From: Candidatus Saccharibacteria bacterium UBA2952
GTDB lineage: Bacteria; Patescibacteriota; Saccharimonadia; Saccharimonadales; Saccharimonadaceae
Direction: 5' to 3'
Assembly (NCBI GenBank): GCA_002348605.1
Contig: DEBQ01000004.1
Coordinates: 6,631-70,630, forward strand
Length of the DNA stretch: 64,000 nt
Shown here: positions 31,191-39,398 of the stretch, in pieces
Numbering within the stretch: position 1 is the first letter of the stretch
Layout of the letters: every line of letters starts with the position of its first letter
Program-made: the position numbers and the translations under genes
The notes under the pieces: generated by a model
What the model saw: only the letters and a program-made list of their open reading frames with translations
What the model was told of the DNA's origin: nothing
Databases searched by the model: none

Positions 31191-31736
31191 ATGGAATATA
31201 AAGAAGAGCCGATGGAAACTACTGAATCAACAGCGACGGAGCAGGCATCGACTGCTTCACCGAAAAAAAGCAAGGCACCGCTAATTCTTGGTGTACTGTC
31301 GGTACTTGCACTGGCCGGGTGCGCCGCATTGGGCTGGATGAGCTACGACCAGGCTAATCAAAACGTCATACTTCAGAACAAAGTTGACGATAAAGACAAA
31401 CAGATAAAAGAGTTAGAATCGAAGCTAAATAACGCGACGGCAGCAGCAGCCCGAGAAGACGACCAGGCGCCAAGCAGTGACACCGAGGCGATAGTCGCAG
31501 AGGCGACGGCATATGCCAGGGCGAACAAAGGCTCTGAAACGGCTACTTTTGCAGTCGAAATTAAAAAACGCGTCGACAACTTCGCAGGCGTTAGTATCGG
31601 ATCTGAAAGCGGAGGTTATGCTGCAATCCTAAAGCATGTAGACGACCAATGGGTTGTGGTGACAGCTGGCCAGGACGCACCTTCCCAGGATGATCTGGAC
31701 AGGTATGGGATTCCTAAGAGCGTGGCGCAGTGGTAA
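31191..31736 (+). CDS. single-pass membrane protein with coiled coil
   Basis: Protein of 181 residues, unknown. An acidic Thr/Ser-rich start is followed by one membrane helix (about 28-52, APLILGVLSVLALAGCAALGW), a coiled coil (about 60-88, NKVDDKDKQIKELESKLNNA) and an outside domain with GSETATFAVEIKKRVDNFAGVSIG, an NTF2-like or heat-inducible-loop-like fold that I cannot name. A second ATG at 31212 may be the start. TATACT (31149-31154) is upstream and a terminator downstream. Confidence 0.6.
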   Translation: MEYKEEPMETTESTATEQASTASPKKSKAPLILGVLSVLALAGCAALGWMSYDQANQNVILQNKVDDKDKQIKELESKLNNATAAAAREDDQAPSSDTEAIVAEATAYARANKGSETATFAVEIKKRVDNFAGVSIGSESGGYAAILKHVDDQWVVVTAGQDAPSQDDLDRYGIPKSVAQW

Positions 31737-31755
31737 ATTGATTAATCACTGAGAT

Positions 31756-31780
31756 AAAACCCCGCCGAGTGCGGGGTTTT
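31756..31780 (+). terminator. terminator before parA
   Basis: AAAACCCCGC (31756-31765) pairs perfectly with GCGGGGTTTT (31771-31780) around a five-base loop. Confidence 0.88.
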
Positions 31781-31830
31781 GCTTGCCGCTCATGCTACAA
31801 TATAGCTAGTCATGAGGGGAAAATAGACAG

Positions 31831-32601
31831 ATGCCGACAGTCATCGCGGTCACAAATCAAAAGGGTGGAGTAGGTAAGACGACAACTGCCGTCAATATTG
31901 CTTTTTACTTGGCCAAAAACGGCAAAAAGACCCTGCTAATCGACTTTGACCCACAGGGTAACGCGTCCAGCGGTCTAGGTATCGACAAACAGGAACTCGA
32001 GACCGGCACAATGAGCGACGTCATGCTCGAAACCAAAACCTTGCAAGAGGTCATTCTAAAAACATCGGTCAAAGGATTGTTTTTGGCGCCCGCGACACCG
32101 TACTTGGCTAATACCGAGGCTGAACTGGCCGGCGCAACCCGTCGCTTTAGCCGACTTAAAAACGCCATTGGTACCACGGGTGAAACCTACGACTACGTAA
32201 TTATCGACAGCCCGCCGTCGCTTAGTCTGCTGACCGTGAACGGGCTGATTGCGGCGCGCTACGTTCTATTGCCAGTTCAGGCCGAGTTCTATGCGCTTGA
32301 AGGCCTTGGTCAACTGCTTGAGACTATGAAGCTGGTGCGAAAGAACATGAACCCGACACTCGACCTCATTGGCGTCCTGCCGACTATGGTTGACGGTCGC
32401 ACAACGCTCAGTGGCCAAGTGCACGAAGAAATTAAAAAGCACTTCCCAGGCAAGGTGTTTAAGACCGTTATTCCGCGCAACATTCGGCTGGCTGAAGCTC
32501 CGAGCCACGGAGTACCGATTGGGGCATACGACCGTTTTTCAAAGGGCGCACGGGCATACAAATCCGTTACCAAAGAACTGATTGAAAGGGCAGGGGCATA
32601 G
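31831..32601 (+). CDS. parA: chromosome partitioning ATPase ParA
   Basis: Walker-type ATPase moving ParB-bound origins. The 256 residues carry the deviant Walker A KGGVGKTTT (11-19), the switch DFDPQGN (about 40-46) and YVIIDSPPSLSLLT (Walker B, about 123), as in chromosomal Soj/ParA. It has no N-terminal HTH, so it is the small type. AGGGGA precedes the ATG. parB follows after one base, and the two form the segregation operon. I saw no consensus parS (TGTTTCACGTGAAACA) in the window. Confidence 0.94.
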   Translation: MPTVIAVTNQKGGVGKTTTAVNIAFYLAKNGKKTLLIDFDPQGNASSGLGIDKQELETGTMSDVMLETKTLQEVILKTSVKGLFLAPATPYLANTEAELAGATRRFSRLKNAIGTTGETYDYVIIDSPPSLSLLTVNGLIAARYVLLPVQAEFYALEGLGQLLETMKLVRKNMNPTLDLIGVLPTMVDGRTTLSGQVHEEIKKHFPGKVFKTVIPRNIRLAEAPSHGVPIGAYDRFSKGARAYKSVTKELIERAGA

Positions 32602-32602
32602 T

Positions 32603-33475
32603 ATGGCGAAAAAGGGATTAGGACGCAGTTTTTCATCGCTGATTCCGGACAATCTGCTGGACGAATCGTTTGACCCAAGCGCCGGTGACGACCACAAGGT
32701 CAGCGACCTGCGCAATATTAAGCTTTCGAACATCAAACCCGACCCAGACCAGCCTCGCCGCTACTTCGACGAAGTGGGGTTGGCTGAACTAACCGCCAGT
32801 ATTGAGGCGCACGGCGTGCTGCAGCCGATTGTCGTGATTCCGCTGAAGGACGGCAATTACCAAATCGTCGCCGGCGAACGACGTTTCCGTGCTAGCCAGG
32901 CCGCTGGTAAAACGACCATTCCAGCCCTAGTGCGCACCTTGAGTGCTCAGCATAAACTGGAACTCAGCCTAATCGAAAACATTCAGCGCCGCGACCTTAA
33001 TCCGCTTGAAACCGCGACTGCCTACGCCAAGCTACGCGACCAGTTCAATTTGACGTTAGAAGAAATCGGCGCGCGCGTTGGCGGAAAATCCGTGTCTGCC
33101 GTGTCGAACACACTTAGGCTGCTTAAACTGCCGCACGAGGTAAAACAGGCTGTCGCTGACGGCAAGTTATCTGAAGGGCAGGCCCGACCGTTAATCGGCA
33201 CGGATGAAGCCACCATGAAGGCGCTGCTGCCGGTTATTATTTCCGAACACTGGAGCGCCCGAAAAATTGAAGAACATGTAGCTAGTGAACGGCCGGTCGA
33301 AGCCAAGCCGGGCCGTAAACCTTCCACGACGCGCCCGCAGGAGAATCAAGGGTTGTCAAAGCGGTTCAATACCCGCGTATTAACCCAGCAAAACGCCAAA
33401 GGCGCAGGTAGGATTGTCATAGAATTCAAGTCAGACGAAGAGCGCGAGCGAATCGAAAAACAGCTTCAAGCATAG
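32603..33475 (+). CDS. parB: chromosome partitioning protein ParB
   Basis: CTP-dependent DNA-sliding clamp that binds parS. Start at ATG 32603 (MAKKGLGRSFSSLIP, a classical ParB N terminus). The NTPase core motif GNYQIVAGERRFRA is at about 83-96, the following ENIQRRDLNPLETA at about 124-137, and the HTH (LTLEEIGARVGGKSVSAVSNTLRLL) at about 150-175. The C-terminal dimer domain is short. 290 residues in all. A structured element follows 12 bp after the stop codon. Confidence 0.94.
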   Translation: MAKKGLGRSFSSLIPDNLLDESFDPSAGDDHKVSDLRNIKLSNIKPDPDQPRRYFDEVGLAELTASIEAHGVLQPIVVIPLKDGNYQIVAGERRFRASQAAGKTTIPALVRTLSAQHKLELSLIENIQRRDLNPLETATAYAKLRDQFNLTLEEIGARVGGKSVSAVSNTLRLLKLPHEVKQAVADGKLSEGQARPLIGTDEATMKALLPVIISEHWSARKIEEHVASERPVEAKPGRKPSTTRPQENQGLSKRFNTRVLTQQNAKGAGRIVIEFKSDEERERIEKQLQA

Positions 33476-33486
33476 TTTCGCCAGTA

Positions 33487-33582
33487 TTTCTTTATCTGTT
33501 TTCTCAATCTCCCTACACGCCAAGTGCTATACATAGCACTTGGGTTGCAGTCGCTTTACGATTTCTAAAACAGATAAAGAAA
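33487..33582. repeat. structured element, copy 2 (three nested helices with conserved core)
   Basis: Outer arms TTTCTTTATCTGTTTT (33487-33502) and its exact complement (33567-33582), 16 bp. Middle AATC/GATT (33506-33509, 33560-33563). Inner CCAAGTGCTAT/ATAGCACTTGG (33520-33530, 33533-33543). The core left strand ends CACGCC and the right strand is GGGTTGCAGTCGCTTTAC, matching copy 1 (12514-12636) although none of the helices share sequence. It lies between the converging parB and lepB genes. Confidence 0.8.
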
Positions 33583-33591
33583 ACCGGCTAG

Positions 33592-34191
33592 CTAAAATGT
33601 ACGGATCTTGTCGAATGGGAATATACGGAACGCGACCGGTCCGACCACGTCGTAATAGGGAATTTGGCCAAGTCCGTTACGCGAATCCTTTGAAAAGCCT
33701 TCGGCACGGTGATCGCCACTGACAAACAAAGAGTTGTCGGCAACTATAGTATCAACTTCACCGGCGGTGAATGCACCAGGTTCGCCATGGTTTTGGTCGT
33801 CAGGGTTGAAACCGGCAGGGTGTTCGTCGTTATAGATGGTAAATTGCCCGTCCTTTAGTACTACGCGCTCACCAGGAAAGGCAATGACCCGCTTTACAAT
33901 GTATTCTTCACCAAGTCCGGCAACGTACTGCGGGTTTTTGAATACGATGACTTGGCCACGTTCAGGTACATACGATTTGTTCTGTAGCTGGGCAACCGTG
34001 ACAGGCAGACGGTTCACGATTAGGCGGTCGCCGGTATACATGGTGGGCTCCATACTTGGCCCTTCAACATTGAAACTGCGAAAGATGAACGCATTAATAA
34101 TAAGCGTGCCAATTAGTACGCATACAACGAAAACCATGATGCCAAGGGCGTCTTTAACGCCAGGGTGTCGGTCCAAGTAGGTTGCGTTCAT
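33592..34191 (-). CDS. lepB: signal peptidase I
   Basis: Membrane serine protease cutting signal peptides. The 199 residues have one membrane helix (about 16-38), the nucleophile serine in VEGPSMEPTMYTGDRL (Ser near 45), the general-base lysine in VKRVIAFPGERV (near 97) and the GDHRAEGFSKDSR box (about 157-169). It cleaves the exported proteins encoded nearby. TATAGT lies seven bases before the ATG on the minus strand, a leaderless arrangement. The LCP gene diverges from it. Confidence 0.93.
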   Translation of the reverse strand: MNATYLDRHPGVKDALGIMVFVVCVLIGTLIINAFIFRSFNVEGPSMEPTMYTGDRLIVNRLPVTVAQLQNKSYVPERGQVIVFKNPQYVAGLGEEYIVKRVIAFPGERVVLKDGQFTIYNDEHPAGFNPDDQNHGEPGAFTAGEVDTIVADNSLFVSGDHRAEGFSKDSRNGLGQIPYYDVVGPVAFRIFPFDKIRTF

Positions 34192-34293
34192 GAGCCTTAC
34201 TATACACCACCAGGCGGATAATCCTGCTTATGCTTTTGGTTTTTTACAACCAATTTAAGGTAATTATTTGCTATAGTGGTGGGAAGAATAGTT

Positions 34294-35946
34294 ATGCGAA
34301 AACAAAATTCATCACTCGATGGTTTCGTTCCTCGTCGTGGCCCAACCGTCGGTGGCGGAACAAGCCAACAACTAGGACGGCCTGTTCCCGAATCTCGGCC
34401 CGACATCGGCCGTGCTTCGAGGCCGATTAACCAAAATACGCCAATGACCACCTTGCGTCCAGCCGGAGGAGTCAGTCGGACCGAAATAGATGATTCCTTA
34501 GCTCAGATTCATGATGACGAACAGCCAAAGGTCAAGCGTGGCTTTTTGCGTCGACGACCGAAGCCGGTCCCAAGTCGCCGTAAACGTATTATCAAGCGAC
34601 TTGCGATCTTCTTGGTGCTACTACTGGTTGCGGGCGGAGCATATGTCGGTATTAAGGCAGTTATCGCCAGCAACAATGTATTCCAAGGCAACCTATTCGA
34701 TATTTTCCAGGCCCGTCCACTTAAAATGGACCAGAATGGCCGTTCAAACATACTCGTATTCGGTACCAGCGAAGATGACCCAGGCCACCAGGGAGCGAGT
34801 CTGACGGACTCCATTATGGTTATCAGTGTCGACCAGAATAAAAAGAACGCCTACATGGTTAGTATTCCGCGAGACCTTCAGGTTGAATATGGGGGAGCAT
34901 GCCAAGCTGGATATGCGGGCAAAATTAATGCGCTGTACCAGTGTTACTACGAGGATGGTAACAATGAGGAAGCTGGCGCGAACGCACTCAAGAAAAAAGT
35001 CGGAGAAATTTTGGGCCTTGACATCCCGTATTACACTCACGTCAACTACACTGTAGTCCGCGATACGGTTAAGGCACTCGGCACTATTAAAGTTGACATT
35101 CAAGGAAGTGGCGGCGCGCCTGGAGTAATGGACAGTAACTTCGACTGGAAGTGTGGATCAACCTACGCCAAGCGAATAAAGCAGTGTCCACCAAACGGTC
35201 ACTTTATAGACTACAAGAACGGTCCCGTAGAACTCGATGCCGAGCACGCACTTTATCTTGCGCAGGCACGTGGTGACAGAGCGCCTACCTACGGTTTAGG
35301 CCGCTCAAACTTCGACCGCGAAATCAACCAGCAAAAAATCGTCAAGGCTATTCGCGAAAAGGCAGCGAGCGCTGGTACGCTAACGAATATTGGCGCTGTG
35401 ACTGGTTTAATTGACGCACTGGGAAAGAACCTGCGCACGAACTTCGAGACCGCCGAAATCCGGACGCTCATGCAGCTTGGTAACGATATTCCGTCAAAAG
35501 ACATCATTCCAATTAGTCTTATTAAAGAAGGCGAAGAAGTCGTTCGGGGTGGTGCAGGCGGAAACGTCGTACCAACAGCCGGTACCTACGAGTACAGTGA
35601 GATTCAGTCGTACATAGACAAGAATCTTTCAAGTGACCCAGTCGCCCGTGAAGCCGCCAATATCGTCGTCATGAACGGTACGACAACGGCCGGCGTCGCC
35701 CTGACCGAATCGGGACGCCTAACTGAAGCCGGATTCACGGTATCGAACGCAACCAACGCCCCGACTCAGGACTATCAAACAACTACGATTTACCGCATTA
35801 ACAAAAAAGACAAGGATGGCACGGCCAAAGCACTGTCTAAGCGGTACGGCGTAGAGCTCATTACGACTGACCCAGGCTTTACGGTTGCTGCCGGTGTGGA
35901 CTTCGTTGTTATCATCGGGCGCGCAAGCCTGAGCTCATCGAACTAA
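34294..35946 (+). CDS. LytR-CpsA-Psr family envelope glycopolymer transferase
   Basis: LCP enzymes move polyprenyl-linked polymers to peptidoglycan. The 550 residues start with a basic disordered tail (to about 95), one membrane helix (about 103-123), the LCP domain (about 150-385) with SLTDSIMVISVDQNKKNAYMVSIPRDLQVE and the arginine-containing YLAQARGDRAPTYGLGRSNFDREINQQKIV, and a LytR_C domain (about 455-545, NIVVMNGTTTAGVALTESG). ATG 34294 has GGGAAG seven bases upstream; a GTG at 34276 is less likely. UppS in the window makes the lipid carrier used by such enzymes. Confidence 0.9.
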   Translation: MRKQNSSLDGFVPRRGPTVGGGTSQQLGRPVPESRPDIGRASRPINQNTPMTTLRPAGGVSRTEIDDSLAQIHDDEQPKVKRGFLRRRPKPVPSRRKRIIKRLAIFLVLLLVAGGAYVGIKAVIASNNVFQGNLFDIFQARPLKMDQNGRSNILVFGTSEDDPGHQGASLTDSIMVISVDQNKKNAYMVSIPRDLQVEYGGACQAGYAGKINALYQCYYEDGNNEEAGANALKKKVGEILGLDIPYYTHVNYTVVRDTVKALGTIKVDIQGSGGAPGVMDSNFDWKCGSTYAKRIKQCPPNGHFIDYKNGPVELDAEHALYLAQARGDRAPTYGLGRSNFDREINQQKIVKAIREKAASAGTLTNIGAVTGLIDALGKNLRTNFETAEIRTLMQLGNDIPSKDIIPISLIKEGEEVVRGGAGGNVVPTAGTYEYSEIQSYIDKNLSSDPVAREAANIVVMNGTTTAGVALTESGRLTEAGFTVSNATNAPTQDYQTTTIYRINKKDKDGTAKALSKRYGVELITTDPGFTVAAGVDFVVIIGRASLSSSN

Positions 35947-35977
35947 CTGCGCGCGACAGGTGGTACAATAGGGGTAT

Positions 35978-36745
35978 ATGGAATTACTACGGTCTGTCCG
36001 TCGGCGCTCGTTCCTTAGCGAAGTCGCTTATATCGTATTGAACATCGCTTTGGCGGTCACTCTACTTATTCTGGTGCTGGTCGTGAATGTCCCATGGCCG
36101 GCATTCGGTCTGGTACTGCTTAGTAAGTGGCGTATCTTCGCGGTCCGGTCGCGGTATTGGATGGCGAATATCCGAGCTAATCTTGTCGACGTAATCGTGG
36201 GAATTAGCATGGTCGTGCTGCTGTACGCGGCAGCGGGTGACTTGCCAACCCAAATCGCCCTGACGGCACTCTATGTTGCCTGGTTGCTTTTCCTAAAACC
36301 ACGCTCAAAACGTGGCCACGTTGTTGCTCAAGCTGCTGTCGGCCTTATTATCGGTATTACTGCTATTGTCCAGGTGTCACCGTCATTCCCATCGTCTGTG
36401 GTCGTGCTGCTGTCATGGGTAATCGGGTATGCGACGGCCCGGCACGTACTAAGCGTCCAGCATGAATCACACATCAATTTCTTGAGTATCCTATGGGGCT
36501 TTGTCGTGGCCGAAGTCATGTGGCTTGGCTACCATTGGACAATCGGCTACCACGTAAGTAAATCGTTGCAGCTTTCGCAAATCGTTATTATTATTGGTGC
36601 GTTAGGTTTCATGGCCGAACGCATTTATATCAGCTACCACCGCAACGGAAAAATCCAGTCAAGCGATATTATGATGCCAGCATTACTATCACTCAGCATT
36701 ATTGGCGTGCTGTTATTCGTGTTCGGCGGAGCCGCGACAATCTGA
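35978..36745 (+). CDS. polytopic membrane protein, unknown
   Basis: Protein of 255 residues with about eight hydrophobic segments in even spacing over its full length; basic loops (RSVRRRSF, KPRSKRGH) face inside by the positive-inside rule. No motif allows an assignment. TACAAT (35964-35969) is eight bases before the ATG and there is no Shine-Dalgarno sequence, so it starts its own leaderless transcript. htrA follows 46 bp downstream. Confidence 0.6.
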   Translation: MELLRSVRRRSFLSEVAYIVLNIALAVTLLILVLVVNVPWPAFGLVLLSKWRIFAVRSRYWMANIRANLVDVIVGISMVVLLYAAAGDLPTQIALTALYVAWLLFLKPRSKRGHVVAQAAVGLIIGITAIVQVSPSFPSSVVVLLSWVIGYATARHVLSVQHESHINFLSILWGFVVAEVMWLGYHWTIGYHVSKSLQLSQIVIIIGALGFMAERIYISYHRNGKIQSSDIMMPALLSLSIIGVLLFVFGGAATI

Positions 36746-36791
36746 CAAAGTTTTTAAGCAAATTTTTAGGGAGGCACAGTAAAACCAAACC

Positions 36792-38006
36792 ATGGAACAA
36801 AAAAACGAACCAACTGCTACCGTACAACCCGAACCAGTTGTGCAAGAAGCTGAAACAAGCAGGCAGGTCACTAGTAAACCAGCTAAAAAACCGCTTCTTA
36901 TCATCGCACTACTTATCATTGCCGGCCTAACTGGCTTTGCTGGATCGTGGGCGCAGGACTATCTACAGGGCGATTCACTTAACACGACAGTGCTGAACAC
37001 GTCGAAAGAAGACGGCAACAATGTCGTTACGCCGAACGAAGAGTCAATCGCGGCCGTCGCGAAGGCGGTTAGCCCAAGTGTCGTATCTATCCTAACGACG
37101 ACCAATCAGGTATCGCGTTTATTTAACCAGCAGTACCAGCAAGAAGGTGCTGGTACGGGCATGATTGTCAGCTCGAATGGTTATATTATGACCAACAAGC
37201 ATGTCATTGACGGCGCCGATAAGGTAACGGTCGTGTTGCCGGACGGCAAAACGTACGAAAACGTCGATGTGCTTGGCAGTGATCCGCTCAACGATGTCGC
37301 ATTCCTAAAAATTCGGAATGTGTCTGGACTGCCGGCTATCGTACTAGGGGATTCCAAGACTATCCGGATAGGTCAGTCGGTTGTCGCTATCGGGAATGCT
37401 TTGGGGCAATACCAAAACAGTGTGACGAGTGGAATCGTATCTGGTACTGGACGTCCTGTAACGGCGTCAAGCGATGGTACGGCCAACGGCAGCACCGAGA
37501 ACCTGACAGATCTCATTCAAACCGACGCGGCAATCAACTCTGGTAATTCAGGTGGACCTCTGCTGAACCTTAAGGGGCAGGTTATTGGTATTAATACGGC
37601 CATCGCCCAAGACGCCCAAAGCATCGGGTTTGCTATTCCTATCAGCGCGACCAAGGGACTGTTGGCTCATGTAATCAAGACCGGCAAGGTCGAACGTCCG
37701 TATTTGGGCGTGCAGTACATGTCTATTACGCCGGCCGTCAAAGAACAATACCGATTACCAGTCGACAAGGGTGATTACATTACTTCCGACCGGGGTAACA
37801 GCGTACAGGTAAACGGCCCGGCCGCAAAGGCAGGGGTAAAAAATGGCGATATCATCACGCACGTAAACGGCTACGGTGTGGGTGAAGTTGCTAGCGTATC
37901 GACATTGATTTCAGAATACGAACCGGGACAAAAGGTTGAGCTGACGGTGGTACGAGACGGAAAAGAGCTCAAACTGACCGCGACGCTTGGGACATACCAA
38001 CGCTAA
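36792..38006 (+). CDS. membrane-anchored HtrA-type serine protease
   Basis: Envelope protein-quality protease. The 404 residues have a membrane anchor (about 36-57) and a trypsin-like domain with the catalytic triad: TNKHVIDGAD (His near 137), DPLNDVAFLKI (Asp near 167) and SGNSGGPLLN (Ser near 258). One PDZ domain follows (about 300-400, GPAAKAGVKNGDIITHVNG). This is the DegS/HtrA layout of Gram-positives. Its stop codon overlaps that of the converging prmC by 4 bp (CTAA). Confidence 0.92.
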   Translation: MEQKNEPTATVQPEPVVQEAETSRQVTSKPAKKPLLIIALLIIAGLTGFAGSWAQDYLQGDSLNTTVLNTSKEDGNNVVTPNEESIAAVAKAVSPSVVSILTTTNQVSRLFNQQYQQEGAGTGMIVSSNGYIMTNKHVIDGADKVTVVLPDGKTYENVDVLGSDPLNDVAFLKIRNVSGLPAIVLGDSKTIRIGQSVVAIGNALGQYQNSVTSGIVSGTGRPVTASSDGTANGSTENLTDLIQTDAAINSGNSGGPLLNLKGQVIGINTAIAQDAQSIGFAIPISATKGLLAHVIKTGKVERPYLGVQYMSITPAVKEQYRLPVDKGDYITSDRGNSVQVNGPAAKAGVKNGDIITHVNGYGVGEVASVSTLISEYEPGQKVELTVVRDGKELKLTATLGTYQR

Positions 38007-38836
38007 TCGCCAAGCCTGAACGCGACCACGAACTCGTCGCGGCCGACTTCTTTGAGCCCGTGTTGCTTCGCGTACGCAGAAATTGCGTCTAGTTGGCTCG
38101 GGTCGGCTTCAAGCAGTAGTAAGGCGCCGGGTTTTGCCCGCACCTCGACCTGTTCAATGCACCGTTTTATGACCGACATGCCTCCGTCGTCCGCATACAG
38201 CGCTTCGGCTGGTTCATTTGCTAGCTCGGGTGACTGGTAGTCCCATGAACGGTCTACATACGGTAGGTTGGCAAGAATGATATCAGGAGCGTACGGGTAG
38301 TTAGTGAGTAAGTCGCTCACAAAAGTCTCTACATTCGCATTAAGCAATCTGGCGTTCTTCTCAGCGATAGTCAACGCATGCCGGCTGCTATCGACCAACG
38401 CGACATCGAACTGCGGGAAGAGTAACTTAGCGGTAATACCTAAGCAGCCGCTCCCTGTTCCTATGTCTACCAAACGCGTTTCAACTACGCCGGGGAGTTC
38501 GGCTGAACTTGGTAGGAGGGTCTGCAACATATCAATCAATTGCTCGCTCTCGGGGCGGGGAATCAAAACAGCCGGGCTTACAACAAACCGACGCCCGTAA
38601 AATTCTTTGTGACCAATGATATACGCAACCGGTACTCGGTCTTTTCGCAGTTCAATGCGGGCATTGGCAATATCCTCGTCGCGTGGGCTCAAGGTATCGT
38701 CACCATGAGCGTGCAGGTAGGTCCGGGGGTGCCGAATAGTATGCGCCAAAATAATTTCGGCGTCGAGCCGTGGCGACGGTAGCAGCTCGTCTGCCAGTTC
38801 GTCCGTCGCTTGCTTAAGCCAGGCTGAAATCGTCAT
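38003..38836 (-). CDS. prmC: peptide chain release factor N5-glutamine methyltransferase
   Basis: Methylates the GGQ glutamine of release factors. Start at 38836 gives 277 residues (MTISAWLKQATDEL); the longer reading adds an implausible 36 residues. The SAM-binding motif LVDIGTGSGCLGI and the catalytic NLPYVD (NPPY type, here NLPY) are present, plus the N-terminal helical domain with PRLDAEIILAH. The target, prfA, is next-but-one on the same strand. GACAAT lies six bases before the ATG, so it is probably leaderless. Confidence 0.9.
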   Translation of the reverse strand: MTISAWLKQATDELADELLPSPRLDAEIILAHTIRHPRTYLHAHGDDTLSPRDEDIANARIELRKDRVPVAYIIGHKEFYGRRFVVSPAVLIPRPESEQLIDMLQTLLPSSAELPGVVETRLVDIGTGSGCLGITAKLLFPQFDVALVDSSRHALTIAEKNARLLNANVETFVSDLLTNYPYAPDIILANLPYVDRSWDYQSPELANEPAEALYADDGGMSVIKRCIEQVEVRAKPGALLLLEADPSQLDAISAYAKQHGLKEVGRDEFVVAFRLGD

Positions 38837-38874
38837 ATTTATATTGTCCCACCTCTTGCTAAATACGCAAAATA

Positions 38875-38903
38875 TTGACAAATAAGCATAAGTATGATAC
38901 CAT
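38875..38903 (+). promoter_or_regulatory. promoter of the 38910-39398 gene
   Basis: TTGACA (38875-38880), 17 bp, TACCAT (38898-38903), six bases before the ATG. The clearest full promoter of a leaderless mRNA in the window. Confidence 0.8.
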
Positions 38904-38909
38904 TCAAGT

Positions 38910-39398
38910 ATGGAAACCTTCCAAGACAAAAAAAGCGCACCCAAACCTAGTAGTGCAGAACTTACCAGGCGCCAAAAGATAGCTCGGCGTCTTCTTCCCG
39001 CCGTCGCATTATCGCTTGCTGCCGGTGGCTACGCCGGTAATGAAGTGAAAGAAAAAGCTGAGTATCACGAGGTTGGCTCGGTGACTTATGAGATAGGCGA
39101 TAACCAGACACCAATTGATGCTGTCCGCGAAAGCGTCAACCAAATGTCATTTGTAGAAGATGGTAAAAAGCTAGAAATCACTGGGGTTACGCGTGAAGGC
39201 CAAGAAGTAGCCAGGGAGCTTACAGAGCAGACCGGCGAAGAATATGTACAACCCGGCGACGCCATTGAAGTCACAGTCTCAAAGAATGGTTTTGGCAACT
39301 ACAAATTAGAAGCAGACCCAGCCGACACAGATGGTAATGCCGTTCAAATTGAAGAAGATACTCCCTCAATCGAAATAGAAGATAAAACAATACATTAG
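38910..39398 (+). CDS. small membrane-anchored extracellular protein, unknown
   Basis: Protein of 162 residues. A basic N terminus (LTRRQKIARR) leads into a weak membrane helix (about 29-45, LLPAVALSLAAGGYAG); the remainder is acidic and probably outside, with segments like YEIGDNQTPIDAVRESVNQM and GDAIEVTVSKNGFGNYKLE that hint at a small beta-rich or LysM-like fold, not assigned. It ends in a disordered acidic tail. Its stop codon overlaps that of converging prfA by 4 bp (TTAG). Confidence 0.55.
   Translation: METFQDKKSAPKPSSAELTRRQKIARRLLPAVALSLAAGGYAGNEVKEKAEYHEVGSVTYEIGDNQTPIDAVRESVNQMSFVEDGKKLEITGVTREGQEVARELTEQTGEEYVQPGDAIEVTVSKNGFGNYKLEADPADTDGNAVQIEEDTPSIEIEDKTIH

Noticed and set aside
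31831..33582. parS site near parAB
   Set aside because: No TGTTTCACGTGAAACA-like 16-mer was found in or around the operon; it may lie elsewhere or differ in this lineage.
38837..38944. N-terminal extension of prmC
   Set aside because: The extra 36 residues overlap the promoter and start of the divergent gene 38910 and do not resemble PrmC; the start at 38836 is preferred.
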